Part shown: one piece after another, positions 28,717-37,551 of the stretch
Position numbering within the stretch: position 1 is the stretch's first letter
How the letters are laid out: every line of letters begins with the position of its first letter
Assembly (NCBI RefSeq): GCF_005503445.1
Contig: NZ_SCOH01000006.1
Span: 1 to 64,000, forward strand
Direction of reading: 5' to 3'
DNA: 64,000 nt
DNA from: Chitinivorax sp. B
Lineage (GTDB): Bacteria > Pseudomonadota > Gammaproteobacteria > Burkholderiales > SCOH01
Position numbers and translations under genes: made by a program
Notes under the pieces: model-generated
What the model saw: only the letters and a program-made list of their open reading frames with translations
Told to the model about the DNA's origin: nothing
Database searches by the model: none

Positions 28717-29679
28717 ATGAATGCAGTAGTCGATGACACGCAATTAATTGCGCATGCCATTCTAGACATCATCTTCAAGCGCCGCCGCTTGCTGGCTGAA
28801 GAAGTTGACCTTTTGCCGGGCAGCATCCTTCCAGACGAACAGCGGCCACATCTGGAGAAAATTGCCGCCATGGTCGCAGCGCATCAGCCAATCGAGATGA
28901 TCCTGCCCGCCTTCCCCGGCAAGTCGCCCAATCGCAACAAAACATTGGGCCAGTTGCCAGATCTGGCAGAACGGCACTCACTGGCCAATCTGCATACGAT
29001 GCTGCAAGAGATTGCCAGCTTGTACTCCCCTGGGGGCATGATCCGAATCTGCTCGGACGGCTATGTTTTTGCAGACCTGGTCCGAATCCCGGACCCTGAA
29101 GTCGAAGGTTACGTCAGTGAGTTGGCGCGTCATACACGGCACTACTTCGGGGGCGCTTTTCAATACTTCGATCTGATCGATGCCTACCCAGACCTACCCT
29201 CAATGGACGCACGACGTGAAGAAATGTTGATCGACCATGCCGAGCCATTGCGCTGCCTACGCCTACGCTGCAGTGAAGAGCCAGAGGCAATTGCCATGTA
29301 TCGCGGCACCACGCGCTTTTTGTTTGAGGATTATCAGGGGTTGGCAGACTTCGCGACCTGGAGCAAAACCCGCATCCAGCAACATGCCCGGACGATTGCT
29401 TACCGGGTCATCCAGCGCAGCAATGCCTGGAGTGCGCTACTGGAGCAACGTTTCCCGCACGCTTTGCGCTTGTCGATCCACCCGCAATATCGCATCTCGA
29501 AAAAGATCGGGATCAACATGATTGCAACGGATGACTGCTGGCGCACACCTTGGCATTCCGTCGCGGTGTGTCGGGCGGGCGAAGTATACCTGGAGCGGCG
29601 CAGTACCATTGATGAGAATCAGGCCGTACTGGTATTTGAACGCGGCCGGCCCTCTTATTATCAGTTGATGGCGGTTTGA
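28717..29679 (+). CDS. Isocyanide (isonitrile) synthase, PvcA/IsnA/DIT1 family
   Basis: 320 residues from ATG 28717; an earlier TTG in the same frame lacks a ribosome site. The family core is clear: MILPAFPGKSPNRNKTLGQL at ~61-80 leading into PDLAERHSL, then the SDGYVFADLV motif at ~113-122. Known members condense the amine of Tyr or Trp (others use other residues) with a carbon from ribulose-5-phosphate to give an isonitrile. The substrate here is not predictable. It is the first gene of a three-gene operon and is followed within 2 bases by a HAD phosphatase. Confidence 0.85.
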   Translation: MNAVVDDTQLIAHAILDIIFKRRRLLAEEVDLLPGSILPDEQRPHLEKIAAMVAAHQPIEMILPAFPGKSPNRNKTLGQLPDLAERHSLANLHTMLQEIASLYSPGGMIRICSDGYVFADLVRIPDPEVEGYVSELARHTRHYFGGAFQYFDLIDAYPDLPSMDARREEMLIDHAEPLRCLRLRCSEEPEAIAMYRGTTRFLFEDYQGLADFATWSKTRIQQHARTIAYRVIQRSNAWSALLEQRFPHALRLSIHPQYRISKKIGINMIATDDCWRTPWHSVAVCRAGEVYLERRSTIDENQAVLVFERGRPSYYQLMAV

Positions 29680-29681
29680 TC

Positions 29682-30377
29682 ATGCATCAAGTACATGCAG
29701 TGCTATTTGATCTTGACGGCACATTGATTGACACGGTCGACGATATTCACGCTGCAGTGAATCGTCTATTGATTCAATTCAACAAGCCAACCATTTCGCT
29801 GATGAGCTGTCGTCAGTTTATCGGCCATGGCACCGTCAATATGCTTGAACAGCTGTTGCCAGACCTACCTGCCGATATGTTTGATGCACTTCATCAACAG
29901 TATCTGGCTGATTACGAATGCCATGTGGCTGTGCATTCCCGGCCCTTTCAAGCAGTACATGCACTATTGGCCGACTGCCAAGCATGTGACCTCTCTCTCG
30001 CCGTCGTGACCAACAAACAGGATGGCATGGCCAAAAAGTTGTTGGCTGCACAACTACCCGACATCCGGTTTGATTTTATTTGCGGCGCTGCCGCCCAATG
30101 GCCCAACAAACCTGCGCCAGATGCTGCTTTATACATTGCAAGGCAGTGGGGGATTGCACCTGCACATTGCCTGTTGATCGGCGATACCGTCTGCGACATC
30201 CACACTGCACGCCATGCCGGCATGGTAGCAGGAGCCGCCCTTTGGGGTTACGGCAAGGCTGATGCGTTGCTGGCAACCGGGCCCGATCTGGCTTTCTCAT
30301 CCCCAACGCACTTACATCATCACCTGCAACGTGGCGCGTTTCCGGGGCTGACTCGCCACCAATCACTTCCAGCTTAA
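29682..30377 (+). CDS. HAD-superfamily phosphatase (phosphoglycolate-phosphatase-like)
   Basis: 231 residues. All HAD motifs are present: VLFDLDGTLIDTVDD (motif I, nucleophile Asp), AVVTNKQDG (motif II), NKPAPDAALYIARQ (motif III Lys) and LLIGDTVCDIHTARHAGM (motif IV). The cap is of the Gph type. A TTG two codons earlier would overlap the previous stop codon, so translation is coupled either way. Its place between two isocyanide synthase genes is unusual. Because those enzymes consume ribulose-5-phosphate, the phosphatase may act on a sugar-phosphate by-product or on a phosphorylated pathway intermediate; this is inference. Confidence 0.8.
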   Translation: MHQVHAVLFDLDGTLIDTVDDIHAAVNRLLIQFNKPTISLMSCRQFIGHGTVNMLEQLLPDLPADMFDALHQQYLADYECHVAVHSRPFQAVHALLADCQACDLSLAVVTNKQDGMAKKLLAAQLPDIRFDFICGAAAQWPNKPAPDAALYIARQWGIAPAHCLLIGDTVCDIHTARHAGMVAGAALWGYGKADALLATGPDLAFSSPTHLHHHLQRGAFPGLTRHQSLPA

Positions 30378-30389
30378 AGGACCCTTTTC

Positions 30390-32114
30390 ATGAATATGCA
30401 AGACTTGCGTCTAGTCGAGCACATTGTGGCGTTGCTGAACCAATATCGCGTGCCTGCAGAACAAGATCGCTTTGAAACAATTGGGCGGACGTTGTTAACT
30501 GATCAAGTAGTTGGGTTCGTCAATCGATCTGCCCCCCTCTTGTTTATTCTGCCGGGCTTTCCGTGCAAATCACCGAACAAGACCGCCAAGTCCTTCGGCA
30601 CCCTGCCAGACCTAGGCGAAGCCCTGGCCATTCAGTACCTTGATGCAATGTGCGCCCAAATCAAACGCCTATATCCGCCCGGCATTGAGCTGACGATACT
30701 CAGTGATGGCACGACCTTTGCCGATTTGGTTGATGTCAGTGAAGCCGACAAGAATGCGTATCGAGCACGGTTACGAGATCTGGCCGTAACGGAGTTTATT
30801 CGCTGGGCTGACCTGGGTGACTTGCTTGAGCAAACTTTGCCCGATGCCGACATGGTGAAGCTTCTGACCCGGCAGGCCAACGGCAAACCTGGGTCTTTGG
30901 CACGATTCAAGGACGAAGTGGCCGCCAATGAAACCCTGAGTGCCACTCACGACAAACTGTGCGGCTACCTGTACAACGATGTCCGCGTTGCCCGATTGAA
31001 CGAGGGCAATCAGGATGCCTTTATGGCCCAACTTGCAGAAAACGCCTACGCCATGATGTTCCGTGGCCGAGCGTTGAGCGCGCATATCGAACGTCGTTAC
31101 CCGCAACATATCCGCCTGTCTGTGCACCAATATGACAATAGCGGCCCCAAATTTACCGTGAGCTTGTTTAAGGGTGCAACGCGGGTGATGCTACCCTGGC
31201 ACAGTGTGCCACAGCGTGATCTAAATGGCGGGTTCCGATTATTGCCACATGCCCAGATCAATCGTGAACTCTGCGTGCAGGCCACATATCAGGGCCAGCC
31301 GTGGTGCTACCTGCAGGTAGATGATCCGCTGCTGACACAATTCAGCTATCGCATCATCAAAGCCCCTCGCTTTGGGTTGGAGATCATCAATACTACACAG
31401 CTCAGTCTGGCCATGTTCAATGTCACTTTTCTGACTGGGCTGGCGCAGGATTTCGGTTTTGTGCTGTTTCGCAATGCCCGTTTTGACGACGCTGCTGCCC
31501 TGATCACACTTAGCGAGCGGTTCACCGGCATCGACCAGCGTCAAATTGGGGAGGCAGTCAAAGCCCAAGACAAGCTCAACGGCCTCACGCAAGCCACCAG
31601 GCAGGTCCCCAGCGCTGATGTCGCTGGCCATCCCAGCTTGACTGCCCGGCAAATCTTTTTGTATTGCAAAGCCCCCCTGGCAACGGACGCGGGGCAGACC
31701 GCCTTGGTGGATAGCCATACTGTGTTGCGGCTGGCGGGCGAGGCAACTACTACCCAATGGCGTGATATTGCGCTGACCTATGACACCGGACTAACCCATG
31801 CTGATGGTTCGTCACTCACCCACCCATTGATTCAGACTCACCCCAACACGGGCGAGCTAATCCTGCGATATCAAAAAACCAGCAAGTCGGCATTTCAGAA
31901 ATTCACCGTAACGGCACAAGGTCTGGACCAGGTCGGTACCGACATGCTGATCGACAAGCTGAATACACTCTGCCATGACCCACGGTGCAGGCTAGTTCAT
32001 GAATGGCAGGCCAACGATCTGTTACTGATCGACAACCTTTGTACTTTGCACGATCAATTGCCTCTGCCTGAACAATCAGACATGCAAACGTTCTGGCGAG
32101 TGCAGATCCCTTGA
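30390..32114 (+). CDS. Isocyanide synthase fused to a TauD/PvcB-like oxygenase domain
   Basis: 574 residues, AAAGGA 8 bases before the ATG. Residues ~1-310 form a second PvcA/IsnA-type domain (ILPGFPCKSPNKTAKSFGTL at 53-72, SDGTTFADLV at 105-114), roughly a third identical by eye to the first synthase. Residues ~320-574 follow the TauD/PvcB Fe(II)/2-oxoglutarate oxygenase plan: FGFVLFRNARF near 355, GQTALVDSH near 435, HPNTGEL at 484-490, and DNLCTLHDQLPLP with the distal iron His554, then Arg570. The first iron motif (HxD) appears as S408-A-D410, so the His is missing and the domain may be altered or inactive. PvcA and PvcB are usually separate proteins. Confidence 0.82.
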   Translation: MNMQDLRLVEHIVALLNQYRVPAEQDRFETIGRTLLTDQVVGFVNRSAPLLFILPGFPCKSPNKTAKSFGTLPDLGEALAIQYLDAMCAQIKRLYPPGIELTILSDGTTFADLVDVSEADKNAYRARLRDLAVTEFIRWADLGDLLEQTLPDADMVKLLTRQANGKPGSLARFKDEVAANETLSATHDKLCGYLYNDVRVARLNEGNQDAFMAQLAENAYAMMFRGRALSAHIERRYPQHIRLSVHQYDNSGPKFTVSLFKGATRVMLPWHSVPQRDLNGGFRLLPHAQINRELCVQATYQGQPWCYLQVDDPLLTQFSYRIIKAPRFGLEIINTTQLSLAMFNVTFLTGLAQDFGFVLFRNARFDDAAALITLSERFTGIDQRQIGEAVKAQDKLNGLTQATRQVPSADVAGHPSLTARQIFLYCKAPLATDAGQTALVDSHTVLRLAGEATTTQWRDIALTYDTGLTHADGSSLTHPLIQTHPNTGELILRYQKTSKSAFQKFTVTAQGLDQVGTDMLIDKLNTLCHDPRCRLVHEWQANDLLLIDNLCTLHDQLPLPEQSDMQTFWRVQIP

Positions 32115-32151
32115 TTGTGTCACTATCAACCACCAATCCAATCGCACAAAA

Positions 32152-32168
32152 GGCCCATTTCATGGGCC
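32152..32168 (-). terminator. Weak hairpin terminator of the LysR gene
   Basis: ggcccat / atgggcc (7 bp, 3-base loop) is followed in the minus direction by TTTT. It lies 155 bases beyond the LysR stop codon and 38 bases beyond the isocyanide operon stop, between the two converging units. Confidence 0.35.
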
Positions 32169-32322
32169 GCATCGGTATCCGGCCAGGTTGTTGAGGCCAG
32201 TGACGCGAGGCCTCTATGCATGGAAGTTGACATCAAGTACAGATTGCGGCGATCCCGCATCTTCAACTCAGGCTGGAGGGCTTGGGCACCGCCATTCGTG
32301 CCTATGGTCTGACGTGGCGTGA

Positions 32323-33213
32323 TCAAATGGCCGACAGCCGATCCCGAATGGCTTCAATCGCATAATTGACTTTGGCAGGCAGCCCCTCCCGTCGATGGGT
32401 CATGACATACAGCCGCATTGGTGGAATCTGCCAGGCCGGCAGCAGATGCACCAATGCACCACTTTCCAGCTCTTGGCGAATCTCCTTGGCCGGCTGCAAG
32501 CTCAGGCCCAGGCCAGACATCACAAATTGCCGCAAGGACAGCATGCTGTTGCTGCATAGTCGAGCCGAGGCCATGACTGTAGCTTGACGACCATCCTCAT
32601 GGCTCAGTGTCAATTGCAAGGGTTGACGATCATGGTCCAGCGCGACCCAGTCATGCTGTGACAACTGCTCCGGCGACTGTATGGGCGGGTGCCGTGCCAA
32701 GTAACTGGGCGCTGCACACAATGCCATGTTCCAGTCGGTGATGTAGCGGGCGACCAGGCTGGAATCATTCAATTCGCCAATACGTATAGCCAAGTCGATG
32801 CGGCTCTCCAGCAGATCGATCACTTCATCATGAAAAAACAATCGCAACCTCAGCTTCGGATAGGCATCCAGCAAGGGGGCCAACGCATCGGCAATCAAAT
32901 GCCCAGAAAAACCGATTGGTGCTGCGATGCGTAACTCCCCGACCGGGACATGACGCAACTCCTCCAACAGCAAGTCGGCCTCCTCCACTGCCTTCATCAC
33001 CTGTCGGCAACTTTCGTAATAGCGTGCACCTGCCTCGGTCAACGTCATCTTGCGGGTATTTCGATGCAGCAGGCTAAGCTGCATGCTGTCTTCCAACTTA
33101 CGAATCTGCTGACTGATAGCGGAGGCTGACATACCCAACTCGTTTGCCGCCCCCGCCATGCTGCCCTTGTCGACAACGGTGGCAAAGATGTTCATGCGGG
33201 CGATCTTATTCAT
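32323..33213 (-). CDS. LysR-family transcriptional regulator
   Basis: 296 residues from ATG 33213 (AGAAGG upstream). The N-terminal winged HTH has the family pattern MNIFATVVDKGSMAGAANEL, GMSASAISQQIRKLEDSMQL and LLHRNTRKMTLTEAGARYY. The C-terminal effector-binding domain begins at ~95 (GELRIAAPIGFSGHLIADAL). The HRNTRKMTLTEAG run places it in the large CrgA/AaeR-like subgroup. It converges on the isocyanide operon and starts at an AT-rich gap. LysR proteins usually control a divergent neighbour, here the amidase beyond a 470-base gap, so control of the isonitrile genes is only a possibility. Confidence 0.9.
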   Translation of the reverse strand: MNKIARMNIFATVVDKGSMAGAANELGMSASAISQQIRKLEDSMQLSLLHRNTRKMTLTEAGARYYESCRQVMKAVEEADLLLEELRHVPVGELRIAAPIGFSGHLIADALAPLLDAYPKLRLRLFFHDEVIDLLESRIDLAIRIGELNDSSLVARYITDWNMALCAAPSYLARHPPIQSPEQLSQHDWVALDHDRQPLQLTLSHEDGRQATVMASARLCSNSMLSLRQFVMSGLGLSLQPAKEIRQELESGALVHLLPAWQIPPMRLYVMTHRREGLPAKVNYAIEAIRDRLSAI

Positions 33214-33682
33214 TTTTCGATACCTTCTGCAAATGGGTGCCACCGGATCTTCATTCAGCCCTCTGAATGAATTCTTCTTGAACACTGATCAACACAACAA
33301 ACTTTAAAGACAATTGAATAAATAGATTAGTTCATGTCTTTAGCATAATGCAAATGACTGTATCATCACATTGCCCGGCTCCTCTTGTAGCTCCCTCACC
33401 CATCAATACTTATCAAGCAATTGATAGATATGGGATTGGGCAGCATGGCTGCCTGTCACCCTCCATATTGCCAATCATTAAATATGCCACTGCAGCATAT
33501 TATTTACACTGCAGTGCTTATGCTGCAGGAAAATGGGTGTCTCATATATGCCATACCCATTAATGATTTAGTTGATCTTCATGCACTAATAAGTAAAGAC
33601 AGATTTACCTGATGACGTGACATCGCGTATGGTGTGATCCACAGGCAAACGGCCACCCTCAGATGATGAAGGAGCAAGTAGC
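33214..33682. other. AT-rich intergenic region between divergent LysR and amidase genes
   Basis: Clearly more AT-rich than its surroundings from about 33290 to 33600 and without a credible gene. Around 33491-33530 the motif ctgcag recurs three times with a near-palindromic arrangement (ctgcagcat ... atgctgcag), a possible operator. AAGGAG at ~33669 is the amidase ribosome site. Confidence 0.4.
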
Positions 33683-34699
33683 ATGGGCAGCACCCCATCC
33701 AAACCGATGAGTCGCTCACGACGCAGCTTTCTGCAGCGATCTTCACTGATTTCTTTCAGCGTGCTGGCCTTGCCAGGCTGCGTGGTCAGCGCTGGGTACA
33801 ATTCTGCCAACGCACGACATGATGGCGGTTACCAGCTTGATGACAGGATGGACTCAGCCAGCCAGGATTCGCGAGTGAGAACCCTGGTTTTGCACTACAC
33901 AGCCCGTCCGCTCGACACGTCGCTGGAGATGCTCACACAAGGCCAGTACCAGGTCAGTGCACACTATCTGGTACCAGATCAGGCAATCAACGGCGACCCA
34001 TTCACCATCTATCAACTGGTACCGGAAACACGACGTGCCTGGCATGCCGGCGTCAGTTACTGGCAAGGCGACCGGATGATCAATGCCAGCTCGATCGGCA
34101 TCGAAATCGTCAACCTTGGTTTTCCACCAGAAGATGAGTCATTGCCACTGATGCAACGCCGCTGGTACAACTATCCCCCAGCTCAGATGCATGCCGTTGC
34201 ACGACTGATGGCTGACATCATTGCCCGGCATGACATCAAACCACACAAGATTGTTGGCCATGCCGATGTTGCCCCAGGGCGAAAATTCGATCCTGGCCCG
34301 CTGTTTCCTTGGCACATCCTGTTTACCCAGTACCAGATTGGTGCTTGGCCTGACGCCGAGGCGGTTCAACACTACCAGACCCATCAATCTTTCAGCGGCG
34401 ATATCCGCACACTGCAAGCCAAGTTGCTGGCCTACGGCTACGACACGCCACAGTCCGGCTTGCTGGATGAGGCAACCCGCCATGTGATTGCCGCCTTCCA
34501 GATGCACTTTCGGCCCGCCAAATACGATGGCGAACCTGATGTGGGGACCGTCGCCATCTTGGATGCACTATTGGAAAAGTATGTCGGCCGCCCACGTTCG
34601 CAACCCATGGACCGACAGCCCGCCACCCACTTCCCCTCCACCATCGACCACCAGGAAAAAGGTAGCGATATCTGGCCATCTCCCCACGGGGGCCGGTAA
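33683..34699 (+). CDS. N-acetylmuramoyl-L-alanine amidase, AmiD-like lipoprotein
   Basis: 338 residues. The N-terminus has SRRSFLQRS followed by a hydrophobic stretch and a lipobox (ALPGC, Cys at ~33), so it is a lipoprotein, perhaps Tat-exported. The Amidase_2 domain (~65-225) shows the zinc-ligand motifs VLHYTA and GHADVAPGRKFDPGPLFPW and the substrate-binding SSIGIEIVNLG. The C-terminal part (~245-310) is a peptidoglycan-binding fold (IRTLQAKLLAYGY, HVIAAFQMHF). It cleaves the amide between MurNAc and the peptide stem, probably at the outer-membrane inner face during murein recycling. It matches E. coli AmiD in layout, with a longer C-terminal tail. Confidence 0.88.
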   Translation: MGSTPSKPMSRSRRSFLQRSSLISFSVLALPGCVVSAGYNSANARHDGGYQLDDRMDSASQDSRVRTLVLHYTARPLDTSLEMLTQGQYQVSAHYLVPDQAINGDPFTIYQLVPETRRAWHAGVSYWQGDRMINASSIGIEIVNLGFPPEDESLPLMQRRWYNYPPAQMHAVARLMADIIARHDIKPHKIVGHADVAPGRKFDPGPLFPWHILFTQYQIGAWPDAEAVQHYQTHQSFSGDIRTLQAKLLAYGYDTPQSGLLDEATRHVIAAFQMHFRPAKYDGEPDVGTVAILDALLEKYVGRPRSQPMDRQPATHFPSTIDHQEKGSDIWPSPHGGR

Positions 34700-34877
34700 G
34701 TAACCATGTGTATCAACTTCTGCGTTTTTTCCTGTTCACGCGTTCACCTGTCGTAATCCATGGGTTGGTAGTACAAACCTACCTTTCATAGTTGGATCAA
34801 GCTTGCCGTGATCTCGACCCCCCATTGCAGGTGGGGATTTATCCATTTAGCCATCACGGCCATTTCTCAGGAGCACC

Positions 34878-36815
34878 ATGATCATTTCTCACCCGCCCCT
34901 TCGCTTCAGCTGCCTGCTTGCACTTTGCAGTCTTTATACTGCCACCAGCCATGCCGGCATGCATTTCGAATCCGCCAAGCTCAAGTGGAAGCCGTTGAAT
35001 TACCAAGTCAAAGGTTACAATGGCAACTGGTGCATCCAACCGTATCTTTCCGGAGATATCCTGGATACCAGCCTGAAACGATGCAACAACGATTCAGTGC
35101 AGTTCGCCCATACCGCTGCCGGCCAGGTTATTGCCCGCTTCAAGGACAATGCGGACAAATCCCATTTCTGGTGCTTATCCACCCGGCCGCCGAATCCCGG
35201 TAGTTATGAATACCTGGCAATGGACTATTGTGATCTGAATGATGCCAAGCAACGCTGGAAGTTTGTTTATTCCAAAACCGAACGTGCTTATCAACTGGTC
35301 AATGATCTGGCTGGCCGCCGCGTTGAGGGTGGTGCCAGCTATCCATATGTTTCAGATAGGGACGGAAATGCACCCCTATTGCTTCCGGTCGACCAATATG
35401 CCGATTGGATCAGCCGTCCTTCCAGCCCGCTGATCGAGTTCAGCACAGATATTCGGGCAGAAGGGTATGACATCAGCCCAACCGCGGGTGGGTGGCTGTA
35501 CCAGCAAAGCTATCCATTCAAGCTGCATTACAACGCGCACAATGGTACGTTGTCACTGGCTTACTACAATGGTGCCCGACATGGCCGCAAGGTATGCCTG
35601 AAATCCAACCAGGCGAATACTGTATCGGAATGGGATTGGGTCACCAATGAGTATTGCAGCACAGACGGTGATGCCCCAGGGTCAATGCAATGGACCCTGC
35701 ACGGCGAAACGAATGGCAAGGTATCGATTCGTGACGGTGCCGGTAACGAATTGCGGGTCCAGCAATCGTTCGGGCGAGGGAAGTACTATCTGTACACCAG
35801 CCAGAAGAAACCGGCCAACGATTCTGCCCATATCCGCGCCTTTCAGACCAATGCCCTGACTCACCAGGCGGCCCTGTTCACTGATCAGGTCTGCAACTCG
35901 CAACGAACCCATCGCGTTCCACGCGCTGCCGATGCCAGCTGCGGTAGCGATGGCCGGTATCTGGCCTTCAACGTGGCGGCCAATATCTTGTACCTGAGCG
36001 CAACTCAGCTGCAATCCCGGTTGCCAACGATTCAAGATGTCATCGGCCATTTCTATTCCAGCCAACTGGTGCCATTGACCGGCGAAAACCGCTATCTGGA
36101 CGCATTGTATGATCTGGTCAGAAATCACCCGACCTATTCCTACCAACTGCTGACAAGCCGCTACTTCAATCGCACGCCGCAAACACCTGTGACGGTGACA
36201 AACAACACGTTCTCACAGGTATATAACGTCAATGGCGACGTGGACCTGCTGAAATTCGGCGCAGTATTCGATCATTTCATGGAGCGGCAGATCGACCAGG
36301 CCGATCCCACCGCCGCTCAGGATGCCAGTCGCTTCTTCTGGCGGACCCGTGAAGTCTATGGCATGACATCTGGTCGATCACTGGGTCGGAATATGGCCCT
36401 GTTCCATTTCACACCGCGCCCTGACCCACAACAACCCAATACTCAGCCGCCAGCCGTCTTCATCATGGCGCTGTCTGGTGGTAGCACGCCAAATGACCTG
36501 GGAGAACTACGCTTGCATATTGGGGTCGAGTCCAGTACCGGCAGCGTCCATCCGATGCCAATCCAATGGCCAGATACCAGCGACAACCACACCAACCCGA
36601 CCAACCGTTTTGCAGATTCCGAACGGATGGCATTTGAATACATGTTGACAAATCGGGAGATCGACACGTTGCTGAGCCGTGGCGGCGTACTGCGGATACT
36701 ATCGGAACGGCCGCTCTGCGCCGGGTGCCAGACGGCCACGGCAGAGTTCATGTCTCGATACCAGAACGTCCATGTCCGTATCGTGCATGGCGCGGGCAAA
36801 ACCCAGAAACCGTGA
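34878..36815 (+). CDS. Secreted protein with lectin-like N-terminus and C-terminal deaminase-like domain
   Basis: 645 residues with a Sec signal peptide (LACALCS-type, cleavage near SHA-G) and AGGAG upstream of the ATG. Residues ~40-320 contain repeated Trp/Cys segments (GNWCIQPYL, HFWCLSTRP, DAKQRWKF, SMQWTLHG) that look like ricin-B/beta-trefoil carbohydrate-binding repeats. Residues ~540-640 carry the deaminase-superfamily pattern: RFADSERMAFEYML (D580-x-E582 in place of HxE), a strand GGVLRIL, then P-L-C614-A-G-C617, helix TATAEFMSRY and strand VHVRIV. This suggests a secreted zinc deaminase toxin or effector. No immunity gene is recognised next door. The assignment rests on motif order only. 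Confidence 0.6.
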   Translation: MIISHPPLRFSCLLALCSLYTATSHAGMHFESAKLKWKPLNYQVKGYNGNWCIQPYLSGDILDTSLKRCNNDSVQFAHTAAGQVIARFKDNADKSHFWCLSTRPPNPGSYEYLAMDYCDLNDAKQRWKFVYSKTERAYQLVNDLAGRRVEGGASYPYVSDRDGNAPLLLPVDQYADWISRPSSPLIEFSTDIRAEGYDISPTAGGWLYQQSYPFKLHYNAHNGTLSLAYYNGARHGRKVCLKSNQANTVSEWDWVTNEYCSTDGDAPGSMQWTLHGETNGKVSIRDGAGNELRVQQSFGRGKYYLYTSQKKPANDSAHIRAFQTNALTHQAALFTDQVCNSQRTHRVPRAADASCGSDGRYLAFNVAANILYLSATQLQSRLPTIQDVIGHFYSSQLVPLTGENRYLDALYDLVRNHPTYSYQLLTSRYFNRTPQTPVTVTNNTFSQVYNVNGDVDLLKFGAVFDHFMERQIDQADPTAAQDASRFFWRTREVYGMTSGRSLGRNMALFHFTPRPDPQQPNTQPPAVFIMALSGGSTPNDLGELRLHIGVESSTGSVHPMPIQWPDTSDNHTNPTNRFADSERMAFEYMLTNREIDTLLSRGGVLRILSERPLCAGCQTATAEFMSRYQNVHVRIVHGAGKTQKP

Positions 36816-36873
36816 CCATCCGGGCTGTAGCAATGCGGCCAAGCACCTTGGCTTCGTGATGAAGTGGAAACAG

Positions 36874-36898
36874 CAACGCCGGCATCGTGCCGGCGTTG
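36874..36898. terminator. Hairpin between convergent genes
   Basis: caacgccggca and tgccggcgttg form an 11-bp perfect stem with a three-base loop. It lies 59 bases after the deaminase-like gene and 19 bases beyond the end of the opposing FMN reductase gene. No long T-tract follows, so it may act as a stabilising or bidirectional terminator hairpin. Confidence 0.5.
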
Positions 36899-36916
36899 TC
36901 AAGCCTGAGTGATGCT

Positions 36917-37474
36917 TCAGCTATTGGCAGCAACCCATTCTGCAAAGTGATTCATGAAACCCTGAATAAAGGTGCGGGTACTATCACTGGTCAGGTTGCC
37001 CGCCTCATCAAACAAGTGCGATGCTCCACCAATGTAGGCCTCTGGCTGTTGCATGGCTGGCACATTCAAAAACACCAAGGATTGTCGGAGGTGGTGATTG
37101 GCACCAAAACCACCTATCGCCCCGGGCGATACACTGATCACCGCACCTGGCTTGCCACTCCAGATACTTTTCCCATAAGGCCGCGAGCCAACATCAATGG
37201 CGTTCTTGAGTGGGGCAGGTACAGAGCGATTGTATTCGGGGGTGACAAACAGTACTCCATCGAATTGCTGCATGCGCTCACGAAAAGCCACCCATCCTGC
37301 TGGCGGCTGCCCTTCATCGTCCAGATCCTGATTGTAGAGTTGCAACTGGCCAATCTCGACAATTTCCAGACTGAGCGTCGACGGAGCACATGCCATCAAT
37401 GACAGGGCCATTTTCCGATTCAACGACTGCTTACGCAGACTCCCCACGATCACTGCGATCTTCTTGCTTGCCAT
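36917..37474 (-). CDS. NADPH-dependent FMN reductase (ChrR/YieF-like)
   Basis: 185 residues of flavodoxin-like fold. The FMN-phosphate loop VGSLRKQSLNRKMALSLM is at ~9-26, with the family motif FVTPEYNRSVPAPLKNAIDV at ~76-95 and SPGAIGGFGANHHLRQSLVF near 117-136. Such enzymes reduce quinones, azo compounds or chromate using NAD(P)H, often as tetramers. GGAAG lies upstream of the start. It is cytoplasmic and apparently monocistronic. A chromate-related role is possible since chrA is in the window, though 25 kb away. Confidence 0.88.
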   Translation of the reverse strand: MASKKIAVIVGSLRKQSLNRKMALSLMACAPSTLSLEIVEIGQLQLYNQDLDDEGQPPAGWVAFRERMQQFDGVLFVTPEYNRSVPAPLKNAIDVGSRPYGKSIWSGKPGAVISVSPGAIGGFGANHHLRQSLVFLNVPAMQQPEAYIGGASHLFDEAGNLTSDSTRTFIQGFMNHFAEWVAANS

Positions 37475-37551
37475 GTTTCTTCCTTCTGCGGGTTATCCAA
37501 CCAATGAGAACATCCACAACGACTGACCTGCTTGCATTCAAAGTACCAACG

